This document shows, in pieces, positions 1-8,246 of a stretch of DNA of 64,000 bases. A model generated the notes under the pieces. It saw only the letters and a list, made by a program, of their open reading frames with translations. It had not been told where the DNA came from and did not search any database. The stretch covers positions 372,001-436,000 of the forward strand of contig JBAZZS010000001.1 in the NCBI GenBank assembly GCA_041658685.1. Reading direction: 5' to 3'. A program made the translations under genes and the position numbers. Origin of the DNA: Candidatus Gracilibacteria bacterium. Its GTDB lineage: Bacteria > Patescibacteriota > Gracilibacteria > UBA1369 > UBA12473. Position 1 is the stretch's first letter, and the number at the start of each line of letters is the position of its first letter.

Positions 1-1994
1 ATGTTTCTGAACATCACCCATCCATTACTATGCTGAAAAGCATCGGTTCCCCCACCTTCTGCAACAGTAAAATGAGATCCGCATTGAAGTTGTTCGGAAG
101 TTGAAACATAGGTCGCTCCAACATTTATAGTAAGAGCGCCGTCTTGATAAATTCTTCCACCACCCCCGTGAAAGGTTCCTCCCGATTGCGTATAAGCATT
201 AGAAAAAGTATTTGTGGTACTTGAGGCATAAAAATCACCGCCACTTACAGTCATCGCTCCTGTAATTGTTAATATACCACTACCGCCATTAAAAATACCG
301 CCCGATTGAGAAAAAGTACTATTAACTGTTAGTGCGTTTGCACCCATTGAAAACTCGCCACTGGTTACTCCTAGTGTGATCATTGTGGCTCCTGAACTAA
401 GAGAGACACCTTCGGAATTATTGATAACTATATTTCCGATAATTTTCGCCGTTGCTCCGGTAGCATTTATGGTTTGCGCACTAGTTCCGCTCATGGTGAT
501 TGTTGCACCCGTAGAGGTCCCGTCATAACTACTGCCAACTGTTATATTACCTTTTAATTGGATGTTTGATCCGAGCAGTCGACCATTTTGCAAGGATAAG
601 TCGCCAAGTATGGTAACCGTATCTGAAGACCCAAGAGTAAAAGTATATGTGCTATCGCAAGCTCCCCCTAACAAACAATTGATCGTCAAATTATTAAAAG
701 AGACCGCACCCGGAAAATCAAAAGTAACCGGACCACCAGAGTCTAGAACAACGGTTCCGTTGTTATGATTAAAAGTACCGGAAGAATATATCCAGTTTCC
801 TCCGCTGTAAGTACCCGTACTGGATGCGGTGAATATTCCACCGTTAATTGTTACAAAATGAACGGTCAATCCAGATGTTTGCCCATCAAACGTTCCTCCG
901 GAAAAAACTCCGGCATAAATATTCGTTGTATAACTTCCACAATTATAAGTACCGGAACTGTGCGTCCATGTGCCGGTTACATTAATATTTCCACCACTAT
1001 TTGCAATTGTACCTCCATTATAATTAACGTTGACTGATGCAAATCCGTAAATTCCAACATCTAAAGTTCCGCTACTAACAGTCAAATTTTGCATGGTCAC
1101 CGGCGAGAGTAAATTCACTCCACTGGCATTGTTTACTACGATAGTACCTGTGTTTTTTGTCGTAGCACCAGTCGCATCAATACTCTGGGCACTCGTACCA
1201 GTCATGTTAATTGTTGCACCATTTAAAGTACCATCATAATTTGATCCAACAAGAATATCGCCTTTTAATTGTATATTCGCTCCCCGTAATTCTCCATCAG
1301 CCAAGGTTAAATCACCTGCAATAGTAACAGTATCTGATGATCCTAATGTCAAGTAATAACTATCACAAGTAGAACCACCGCAAGCGTCGATATTAAGATT
1401 ATTCAATGTGATTGCCCCTGGGAAATTCCATGTTATTGAACCGCCGGCATTCCATTGAATGGATCCATTATTATGATCGAAGGTTCCTCCAGTAATACTC
1501 CAACTGTCTCCGGACATCAACCAACCGGTCGGAGCAATGAATGCACCTCCGGAAATTGTTGGTCTGTGGAGTATAAATCCGGCGGAAGTATTCCCGTTAA
1601 ACGTACCTCCCGAAAGATTCAAGTTATAAATAGAAGCATTTAAAGAACTCCCCATATCTATTGTACCAGCGGCCTGATTGATGGTGGTAACCGTAAAGGC
1701 TCGACCAGCTGTGATAGTTCCGCTATATCCAGCATTGACGTTTATCGTGGTTAATGACGCAGAAAAACTGGCATCAATTGTTGAAGTCTTTGTAGAAGTA
1801 CCATCAAAAGTAACAGTATCACTAGCCACCGGACAAGTATCTAAGCTCCAGTTCGCGCACGTACTCCAGTTGTCATCCCCCCCCCCACCATCCCAAGTGC
1901 GGGTTGCTGCACTGGCCAACCCAACCCCGGCAAAAAAAGCCAACATCATGATCCCGAACAAAAAACTGATTTTTAATGTTTTTTTTGTTTTCAT
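1..1994 (-). CDS. Secreted repeat-rich surface protein (3' end outside window)
   Basis: The reading frame is open from an ATG at 1994 (minus) to the left edge with no stop, so the C-terminus is missing. Residues 1-30 form a signal peptide (KTKK basic start, hydrophobic core, ending GLASA). The mature start has the motif TRTWDGGGGDDNWS followed by CANW, which is common at the N-terminus of secreted beta-helix or adhesin-like proteins in CPR genomes. The rest is rich in Gly, Thr, Ser and Asn with short repeating strands such as SGGTF and FNNLTI. It contains a long internal repeat of about 236 residues: 1471-1477 and 763-769 match at a 708-nt spacing, and both copies carry LGSSDTVTI, LKGDI/LKGNI and GTSAQ. 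No catalytic motif is seen. It is probably a cell-surface stalk or adhesin; function is not established. A run of 10 G lies just after the signal peptide. Confidence 0.8.
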   Translation of the reverse strand, partial: MKTKKTLKISFLFGIMMLAFFAGVGLASAATRTWDGGGGDDNWSTCANWSLDTCPVASDTVTFDGTSTKTSTIDASFSASLTTINVNAGYSGTITAGRAFTVTTINQAAGTIDMGSSLNASIYNLNLSGGTFNGNTSAGFILHRPTISGGAFIAPTGWLMSGDSWSITGGTFDHNNGSIQWNAGGSITWNFPGAITLNNLNIDACGGSTCDSYYLTLGSSDTVTIAGDLTLADGELRGANIQLKGDILVGSNYDGTLNGATINMTGTSAQSIDATGATTKNTGTIVVNNASGVNLLSPVTMQNLTVSSGTLDVGIYGFASVNVNYNGGTIANSGGNINVTGTWTHSSGTYNCGSYTTNIYAGVFSGGTFDGQTSGLTVHFVTINGGIFTASSTGTYSGGNWIYSSGTFNHNNGTVVLDSGGPVTFDFPGAVSFNNLTINCLLGGACDSTYTFTLGSSDTVTILGDLSLQNGRLLGSNIQLKGNITVGSSYDGTSTGATITMSGTSAQTINATGATAKIIGNIVINNSEGVSLSSGATMITLGVTSGEFSMGANALTVNSTFSQSGGIFNGGSGILTITGAMTVSGGDFYASSTTNTFSNAYTQSGGTFHGGGGRIYQDGALTINVGATYVSTSEQLQCGSHFTVAEGGGTDAFQHSNGWVMFRN
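1877..1886 (-). repeat. G10 homopolymer inside the surface-protein gene
   Basis: Ten consecutive G on the coding strand encode most of the GGGG in TWDGGGGDDNW, about 35 codons after the start. The frame is intact with 10 G. Gain or loss of one G would end translation early, because TGA follows in another frame. Such tracts at the start of surface-protein genes are the usual substrate for slipped-strand phase variation. No variation can be seen in one sequence. Confidence 0.55.
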
Positions 1995-2083
1995 TTTTAA
2001 AAGGAAAGGGGATTGAAAAGATTTTTAATCTTGTTATTTTAACATAAAAATGAGAAACATGCAAATCTGTTGAATGGGGGTTT

Positions 2084-3514
2084 TTACAGTAAGTTCTTCA
2101 ACATCGCCAGCGTGATTTCATCCACTTGTCCGGCATTCGCATCGTTTACAGAGGCGATCAAATTGTTTTTGAGTTGAAAATTTTGAACCGCGGTGCGGGT
2201 TTGCTGTCCATAATATTCCGTGACCATGGCCCCCTTAAAAAATCCCAATTCTCGCAAAAGAGTTTGCAAGGTTTTGACATCTGCGCCGCGATCCCCAAAA
2301 TTCAAAGTCCGTACTAAAGAAGCAATTTTGCTCGTTTCCGAAGACGCAATAGAATCATTGGGGTTGGATCGGTTGAGAGCAATATTGCTTAAGGCTTGGG
2401 TGCGCGATTCCACAATTCGATTCAATGTAGAGCGGGTGTTGGGCCCAAAAACCCCGGCTCCGGCATCGGTTTGAGCCGTCAAAATCCCCATTTTTTGTTG
2501 AAATTTAAACACCGCATGTTCGGTGACTTCACCGTAATATCCTGTGGCTTCCACGCGAAGGTATCCCAAATCCGTTAATTCTTGTTGAAGGATTTTAACG
2601 TCTTCTCCCGACATTCCCAACACCAAATCACGTGAAAAAGAAATACGGTTCATCCCCAAATCCGGATAAGAATCAATGAGAAGCAATCCTTTTTGATAGG
2701 CTTGGAATTCTTCATTGTCTTGCTCTTCACGGAATTTGGCGAGCATGAGGTCAAGCATCTTGCGAGTGTTGACTCCGGTGTGTCCCGCCCCAAAATCATC
2801 CACGGAGCTGATCACGCCATTGTCGAGCTGAAATTGGACCACAGCCTCGCGAGTATCCTCACCATAATAACCCGTAATTGGGCCGGCAAAATATCCCAAT
2901 TCAATGAGATAACCTTGGAGCTTCTCAACATCTTCGCCATTGGATAAATACCAAACATCCTCAGGGAAAAGTTGAGGGGCTAAAATTACATTTTTTACAA
3001 TCGCTTCGCTGGCCGTGAATTCTTCAAAGTAAACCTCTTCGGTGACCCCTTCATCCAACCCATAAACCGTGACATCCACGGTTTTGAGTCCCCAGTTGAG
3101 CGCACGTTCGAGCCCGGGTTCACAAGCACCCATCCACACATCCAAACGATCGTACGTTTGCCCGCGATTTCCGGCGGTTACAATGGCACCGCCGCGATCA
3201 TGCACCGCCGTTAGACCAATGCCGGGAATGTTCATTTTTGTGCCAAAGGGGTAGGTCTTGGGTGCCGCGATCATACCCGCATAAACCGGTGTCCCATCCG
3301 CTCCATTCGTGCCGTTTCCATTGAGGCGAATATCTCCCTCATAAGAACCGGTCACATAATACGATTGTCCCTCGCAAGGGGAGTAGTATGCGGAAACTCG
3401 AAAGGTTTGAACATAGGGAAAAAGCGTTTCGGCTTGTACGGTTGGAATTCGTAACGGAAAGGCGACGAAGACAAGGGCGAAAGCCATTAACTTAGCATGG
3501 CGTATAGAACGCAT
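2084..3514 (-). CDS. Secreted 3D-domain protein with three peptidoglycan-binding repeats
   Basis: A 476-residue protein with an N-terminal signal peptide (about residues 1-28, ending VQA). Residues about 35-150 form a 3D domain: TFRVSAYYSPC, then AAPKTYPFGTKMNIPG, then the HDRGGAI and YDRLDVWMG motifs whose acidic residues name the family. This double-psi beta-barrel is related to lytic transglycosylases. It is followed by three PG_binding_1-type repeats, each with a core like VEKLQGYLIELGYF, YYGEDTREAVVQFQ and NTRKML (about 190-255, 300-370, 400-476). The likely role is binding or remodelling the cell wall outside the membrane. Wall cleavage is inferred from the family. The gene is monocistronic, with a hairpin repeat upstream at 3621-3730. 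Confidence 0.85.
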   Translation of the reverse strand: MRSIRHAKLMAFALVFVAFPLRIPTVQAETLFPYVQTFRVSAYYSPCEGQSYYVTGSYEGDIRLNGNGTNGADGTPVYAGMIAAPKTYPFGTKMNIPGIGLTAVHDRGGAIVTAGNRGQTYDRLDVWMGACEPGLERALNWGLKTVDVTVYGLDEGVTEEVYFEEFTASEAIVKNVILAPQLFPEDVWYLSNGEDVEKLQGYLIELGYFAGPITGYYGEDTREAVVQFQLDNGVISSVDDFGAGHTGVNTRKMLDLMLAKFREEQDNEEFQAYQKGLLLIDSYPDLGMNRISFSRDLVLGMSGEDVKILQQELTDLGYLRVEATGYYGEVTEHAVFKFQQKMGILTAQTDAGAGVFGPNTRSTLNRIVESRTQALSNIALNRSNPNDSIASSETSKIASLVRTLNFGDRGADVKTLQTLLRELGFFKGAMVTEYYGQQTRTAVQNFQLKNNLIASVNDANAGQVDEITLAMLKNLL

Positions 3515-3620
3515 GGGATTTTTGTTTTAGTTTTTTGTTTATAAATCTTTCTATTATACCAAAAAATCAACCTTTCAACCATGAGAGGGTGTTGACATTA
3601 TATAAATTTAGCTTATTCGT

Positions 3621-3730
3621 GCGAGTGGGAGAGGAAAATTTTTGTGAAAATTTTCAAGAAAGAAATGTCGAGAATCATGATCCGAGACATTTCGCTTCCA
3701 TTTGAACAAAAATTCTTCCTTCCCTCTCGC
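3621..3730. repeat. Long imperfect hairpin, family E copy 1
   Basis: Outer ends GCGAG (3621) and CTCGC (3730) pair, and the arms can be folded along about 45 nt. The inner stem AAATGTC (3663-3669)/GACATTT (3686-3692) closes a loop carrying GAATCATGATCC. Read on the minus strand it aligns with the element at 58618-58741, where the inner stem is AAACGCC/GGCGTTT: both sides changed and pairing kept. It lies between a TraG-like ATPase gene and the 3D-domain gene, and ends 1 nt before the ATPase gene's stop codon. Confidence 0.7.
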
Positions 3731-3731
3731 C

Positions 3732-6233
3732 TCAAATCGCCCCTAACCTTCTAAAGATTTCTCTTTCCACAAAATCTTTATCCCTTCCGTATTTGAGACG
3801 GGAAAGTTGTTTATAGGCTTCGGCAGCCTCAAGATCGCCTTTTTCCGTGTACGGGTTGACCGGAATGATACTGAACGGGCGGCTCGGCTGAGTGTCGATA
3901 GAAAGCTTGATCACGCCTTTGTATTTATCCATACTGATGAGATCTTGCTCGGAAAACACCGGCGCCATTTCTTTGGCCATAAACTCCGCGTCCTGAGCAC
4001 CGATTTTATACGCCATAATGGAACCCACGTTACCAAAAATGGCATCTTTCAATGACACTTGTTTGGCTCCTTTTTTTGCTTGAGACCCTTCCAACTGCGC
4101 CAAATACTGATGAGCAAGCACCAAGCCCAAGCGATATTTGCGAGCTTCGGACAAGATCGATTCGATACTGTCGGTTACGTAATTTTGGAACTCATCGATG
4201 TAGAGGAAAAAGGGTTCGCGTTGTTCTTTAGATTGCTTTTGTCGGCGCATGGCCGCCATTTGAATTTTAGCCACAATGATCAAACCGAGCAGTTTGGAGT
4301 TCACTTCACCGGTTTCTCCTTTGGAAAGATTCATCAAAAGAATCTTTTTATTATTCATCACATCCGTAAAATCAAACGCGGACTTGGCTTGACCAATAAT
4401 GTTACGCATCATTCCATTGGTCACAAATTGACCGAATTTAGCGGCAAAATAAGGGATCATTTCTTGTTTCTCTCGCGCTCCGGTCTTGGCCATTTGCTGT
4501 TCCCAGAACGATTTCACGATCGGATTGGTCACGTGTTTGGTTCTTGTTTTTTGATAATCGTCATCCGTGAATAGACGCACCACATCGGTTAAAGATCCGC
4601 CTTCGGGATCCGCCATAAGCGTCAAACAACCGTTGCGGAAATAGTCCTGAATGCGGGGTCCAAAGACTTCTTCATCAAATAATTTTATCATGATATTCAT
4701 GGCTTCCAACGCCACCCAGTCTTGCTCTTCCGGCGTGGTCGCTTCCAAAAGATTGAGCCCCACCGGTCGTTCCAAATCGCCGGGACTGAAATAAACCACG
4801 TCATCCGCGCGTTCTCGCGGTACAAATGGCAAAATATCCTCAATGAGTGAGCCGTGCGGGTCGATCACACAGAGCCCGCGACCCTCCTTCAAGTCTTGAC
4901 GAATCATAACTTGCAAGGTGGACGATTTACCGGTTCCGGTTTGTCCAATCACGTAAAAATGCCTGAAACGATCTTCTTGTTTGATTCGAACTTCCCGTTT
5001 TTCTCCGCGATAAAAGTTGTGGCCGATCAACATTCCTTCTTTGGGAAGATTTTCCGGCGCTTTGGCGATTTTAAAGTTTTGCCAACGGATGTGCGGCGCG
5101 AGATTGTATCGGATGTCCGGAATATGAAAAAGTGAAGCCAATTCTTCGGCGCAAAGAATCATCGGGCCATTGAAAAGATGATAAAACCGTTGAGTCCAAT
5201 TGCGCTTTAAATTTCGATAAATAAAATTGACGGCCAATTGTTTATCGTTGTGATAACGAGTGTGCAGTAATTCATTATTGTCGATGCTTTCATACTGAGC
5301 AAACGCACTGCGAATACTGGTGTATTGTTGTTTGGCCATCACCGGATCCGGCGAACTGATCACAAGGCGAATCACACTCTCAAATCCGGGCTGTGTATTT
5401 TTTTCTTCAATCGCCTTTATTTGTTCATCCGTCATGGGAGTGGTGCGCTCGGTGTAGCGTTGTTGCTCGGCATTGTATCCCAAATATTCCTGGGTGGGCC
5501 CACGGAACAGCAAATTGATCAAAGTCCCAAACCAAGAAATAGGATTCAACATGGACAAAAAGGACGGTTTTTTATTTTTCATGATTTCTCGTGCAAGTTC
5601 ACGGCCTTCTTCTTGCCAGCCTTCCTTTTTCGGACGAATCATGATTTGAAGCGCTGCCGCTTCATCTTCATCCAATTTGGAGAACACATTGGTGATCGCA
5701 TTCAACGGATCGCTGTTCAAACGCTGATAGGTTTTAAAAGGGAATTTATAGTGCTTGAGGGGCCGGAAATAACAACCTCGAACCGTGGCTTTGTCGGAAA
5801 AAATATTGTAGCCGTCCGTATATTCGATATACACATCGGGATAAAACGTAGTGATGTGTTTTTCCACCAACTTGGTGAGATACTTGGGGACTACAAAATA
5901 AAAATCAATCTGATTGTTTTGCGAAACGATTTCACAACTCAAAAAGTCTTGGCCTTTGATTCGATGAATCCACGGATCTTCATAGATGCTGTGAAGAGAT
6001 TCAAAAAAATGCTTCATAAGTCCGATCACTTCCTTAAAATCCTTTCCGGTTGAGAATTTTTCTTGTTCTTTTTCCTTATCCTCCTTGGATTCTTTGCGCG
6101 GGATTTGGAGCTTCATAAAAACCATACTCATCGATTTCTGGCCGTTGAGGCGCAATCGAAACCACACCCATAACAAGAAAATTGTTAGAGCGGTCGCGAG
6201 AATCAAACCGAGGATGATGAGAAAAGTGTTCAT
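3732..6233 (-). CDS. TraG/VirD4-HerA-like ATPase with N-terminal membrane anchor
   Basis: An 833-residue protein. Residues about 3-27 form a transmembrane helix, followed by a charged Lys/Glu stretch. Residues about 70-400 are an accessory domain seen in CPR homologues. The P-loop ATPase follows, with Walker A GQTGTGKSS at about residue 430, then CVIDPHGSLIEDIL, and Walker B FFLYIDEFQNY with a following SEARKYRLG/LAHQYLAQL sensor segment. This layout matches type IV coupling proteins and HerA/FtsK-type DNA pumps. It is clearly paralogous to the protein at 45233-47851 over the whole ATPase part. No other type IV secretion genes are nearby. DNA or protein translocation at the membrane is the likely role; the substrate is unknown. 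Confidence 0.8.
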   Translation of the reverse strand: MNTFLIILGLILATALTIFLLWVWFRLRLNGQKSMSMVFMKLQIPRKESKEDKEKEQEKFSTGKDFKEVIGLMKHFFESLHSIYEDPWIHRIKGQDFLSCEIVSQNNQIDFYFVVPKYLTKLVEKHITTFYPDVYIEYTDGYNIFSDKATVRGCYFRPLKHYKFPFKTYQRLNSDPLNAITNVFSKLDEDEAAALQIMIRPKKEGWQEEGRELAREIMKNKKPSFLSMLNPISWFGTLINLLFRGPTQEYLGYNAEQQRYTERTTPMTDEQIKAIEEKNTQPGFESVIRLVISSPDPVMAKQQYTSIRSAFAQYESIDNNELLHTRYHNDKQLAVNFIYRNLKRNWTQRFYHLFNGPMILCAEELASLFHIPDIRYNLAPHIRWQNFKIAKAPENLPKEGMLIGHNFYRGEKREVRIKQEDRFRHFYVIGQTGTGKSSTLQVMIRQDLKEGRGLCVIDPHGSLIEDILPFVPRERADDVVYFSPGDLERPVGLNLLEATTPEEQDWVALEAMNIMIKLFDEEVFGPRIQDYFRNGCLTLMADPEGGSLTDVVRLFTDDDYQKTRTKHVTNPIVKSFWEQQMAKTGAREKQEMIPYFAAKFGQFVTNGMMRNIIGQAKSAFDFTDVMNNKKILLMNLSKGETGEVNSKLLGLIIVAKIQMAAMRRQKQSKEQREPFFLYIDEFQNYVTDSIESILSEARKYRLGLVLAHQYLAQLEGSQAKKGAKQVSLKDAIFGNVGSIMAYKIGAQDAEFMAKEMAPVFSEQDLISMDKYKGVIKLSIDTQPSRPFSIIPVNPYTEKGDLEAAEAYKQLSRLKYGRDKDFVEREIFRRLGAI

Positions 6234-6304
6234 TCCGGGAGGGGGAATTTTTTGATTTTAATCCTATTATTATACTGGAAAATTCAATAAAAATAAAGTC
6301 GGGA

Positions 6305-8080
6305 TCACTTAGCGCTCGGAGGGAGAACCACGGCTACATTCATTTCTGAGATTTGAGCGGTAGGTAATTCGCTCGGAGCGCCCACCATCAAATCTTTGGC
6401 TTTTTGATCTTTGGGGAACGCGATCACTTCACGGATATTGCTTTCTTCTTGAAGCAACATAAGGATGCGATCCAAGCCCCAAGCAATGCCGCCATGAGGA
6501 GGTGCCCCAAATTTAAAAGCTTTTAATAAATGCCCGAATCGAAGTTCAGCATCCGCTTCGGAAATTCCGAGCGCCTTAAAAATGCGGCTTTGCAACTCGG
6601 GTTTATGGATACGGATACTGCCTCCGGCGATTTCGTTTCCGTTGAGCGAAAGGTCGTAAGCCTGGGCTTTAACAATCTTAGGCGAAGTTTCAAGAAGATC
6701 GACATCCGAATCCTTGGGCGCGGTAAAGGGATGATGGGCGGCCACATAACGATTTTCTTCTTTGCTGAACTCGAAAAGCGGGAAATCCGTGATCCACGCA
6801 AACGCCAAAACATTGGGGTCTCGCAATTTAAAACGGTCCGCACACACCAAGCGCACTTGACCCATAGCGGTGCACGCGACGTCCACGGTATCTGCAGTAA
6901 AGAAAATAATGTCTCCGGTTTGAGCCCCCACTTTTTCAATAAAAGCTTTGCCTTCATCTTTGAGAAATTTCAAAATGGAAGAATGTGGGCCCTCAGGTTT
7001 CATCGCAATATAAGCCAGCCCTTTTACCCCATAAACCTTAGCCAATTCCGTGAGTTCATCGATATCTTTGCGCGTAAATTCAGCGCCACCCGGGACACGC
7101 ATCGCTTTCACCACACCCACTTCATCCGCGGTTTTTTCAAACACTTGGAAACCGCATCCTTTGGCCAATTCCGTGACATCCTCCATTGCCATTTCAAACC
7201 GCAAATCCGGTTTATCGGACCCATAACGATTCATGGCTTCTTCCCACGTCATGCGTTTGAATGGTTTAAACAACATCTTTTTTTGAGGCGCGAATTCTTC
7301 AAACAAAGTCATCACCACTTCTTCATTCACTTGCATCACATCTTCCTCATCCACAAATGACATTTCAAGATCAAGCTGAGTGAATTCGGGTTGGCGATCG
7401 CCACGCTGATCCTCGTCGCGGAAGCAACGGGCAATCTGAAAATAACGATCCATGCCCGCCACCATGAGGAGTTGTTTCAATTGTTGAGGGGATTGAGGCA
7501 GAACGAAAAATTTCCCGGGATAAAGACGTGAAGGGATCACATATTCGCGACTGCCTTCAGGCGTGCCTTTGATCAAAATTGGGGTTTCCACTTCCACAAA
7601 ATTGCGCTCATTGAAAAGATCTCGAGCACGTTTGATGAATTGATGCCGTCGAACAATGTTATTTTTCATGCGCTCACGACGAAGGTCAAGATAGCGATAG
7701 GTGAGGCGAAGTTCTTCATTCACGGGCTTTTCTTGATCGATTTCAAACGGGGGAGTGAGAGATTCATTTAAAATCGTGACCTCTTCAACTAATACCTCAA
7801 TCGCGCCGGTTTTAAGATTGGGATTGGTCATGCCTTCGGGACGAGCGCGCACTGTTCCCTTCACTTGAACCACGTATTCGGGACGGCAAGAATCCATAAG
7901 TTTGTGGGCCGCAGGGTTATGCTCGGGGTCGGAAACCACTTGCGTGAGCCCGTAGCGGTCTCTCAAATCAATAAAAATCAATTGTCCATGGTCGCGACGG
8001 CGATGCACCCACCCGGCCAAGGTGACAGTTTCGCCAACATGTTTTTTGTCGAGTTCATTGAGGGTATGGGTGCGGTACAT
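6305..8080 (-). CDS. aspS: Aspartate--tRNA ligase
   Basis: A 591-residue bacterial-type class II synthetase that charges tRNA-Asp in the cytoplasm. The N-terminal OB-fold anticodon domain starts MYRTHTLNELDKKHVGETVTL and contains GWVHRRRDHG and FIDLRDRYG. Motif 2 is visible as RCFRDEDQRGDRQPEFTQLD, and motif 3 near the C-terminus as GGIAWGLDRILMLL. The bacterial GAD insertion domain lies between (about 290-420). Length matches the family (about 590). The start is the only in-frame ATG with a correct N-terminus. There is no Shine-Dalgarno motif in front. Whether it is the discriminating or the non-discriminating form cannot be decided here. Confidence 0.97.
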   Translation of the reverse strand: MYRTHTLNELDKKHVGETVTLAGWVHRRRDHGQLIFIDLRDRYGLTQVVSDPEHNPAAHKLMDSCRPEYVVQVKGTVRARPEGMTNPNLKTGAIEVLVEEVTILNESLTPPFEIDQEKPVNEELRLTYRYLDLRRERMKNNIVRRHQFIKRARDLFNERNFVEVETPILIKGTPEGSREYVIPSRLYPGKFFVLPQSPQQLKQLLMVAGMDRYFQIARCFRDEDQRGDRQPEFTQLDLEMSFVDEEDVMQVNEEVVMTLFEEFAPQKKMLFKPFKRMTWEEAMNRYGSDKPDLRFEMAMEDVTELAKGCGFQVFEKTADEVGVVKAMRVPGGAEFTRKDIDELTELAKVYGVKGLAYIAMKPEGPHSSILKFLKDEGKAFIEKVGAQTGDIIFFTADTVDVACTAMGQVRLVCADRFKLRDPNVLAFAWITDFPLFEFSKEENRYVAAHHPFTAPKDSDVDLLETSPKIVKAQAYDLSLNGNEIAGGSIRIHKPELQSRIFKALGISEADAELRFGHLLKAFKFGAPPHGGIAWGLDRILMLLQEESNIREVIAFPKDQKAKDLMVGAPSELPTAQISEMNVAVVLPPSAK

Positions 8081-8151
8081 AGGTAAGGGTTAGGGGATAT
8101 TAAACCTAGAGGAGCAGGTGTTTTTAAGGTCGCATTTTTTCAAGGGAGGTT

Positions 8152-8193
8152 CTTTATGTCGTGGTGAGCCTGCCGAACCACACATCCATAAAG
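8152..8193. repeat. Family A hairpin
   Basis: The outer pair CTTTATG/CATAAAG and inner pair GTGGT/ACCAC close the loop GAGCCTGCCGA (8166-8176). This is the same design as the copies at 11851, 17796, 41199 and 61344, where the stem differs but the loop keeps GAG...CGA. It lies between dnaE and aspS on the minus strand. Confidence 0.7.
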
Positions 8194-8221
8194 GGAAAAA
8201 ATACGAAATGCGGGGGAAAAG

Positions 8222-8242
8222 GACACTCACTTCGTTCGTGTC
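8222..8242 (-). repeat. Family B variant hairpin after dnaE, with CCCGCATTT tail
   Basis: On the minus strand GACAC...GTGTC pair around a short loop containing GAACGAA, starting 4 nt after the dnaE stop. It is followed by a pyrimidine-rich tract, CCCCCGCATTT, and then more T (8197-8220). The position and tail match the other family B copies and suggest a transcript 3'-end signal. The loop is shorter than in the others. Confidence 0.5.
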
Positions 8243-8246
8243 TATT

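Noticed and set aside
562..2016. Several plus-strand frames opposite the surface-protein gene
   Set aside because: Antisense shadows of a repeat-rich minus-strand gene; no domain or promoter supports them.
1873..2064. Minus-strand frame of 63 codons overlapping the start of the surface-protein gene
   Set aside because: It runs through the G10 tract in the wrong frame and ends at once; the signal-peptide frame starting at 1994 is clearly the real one.
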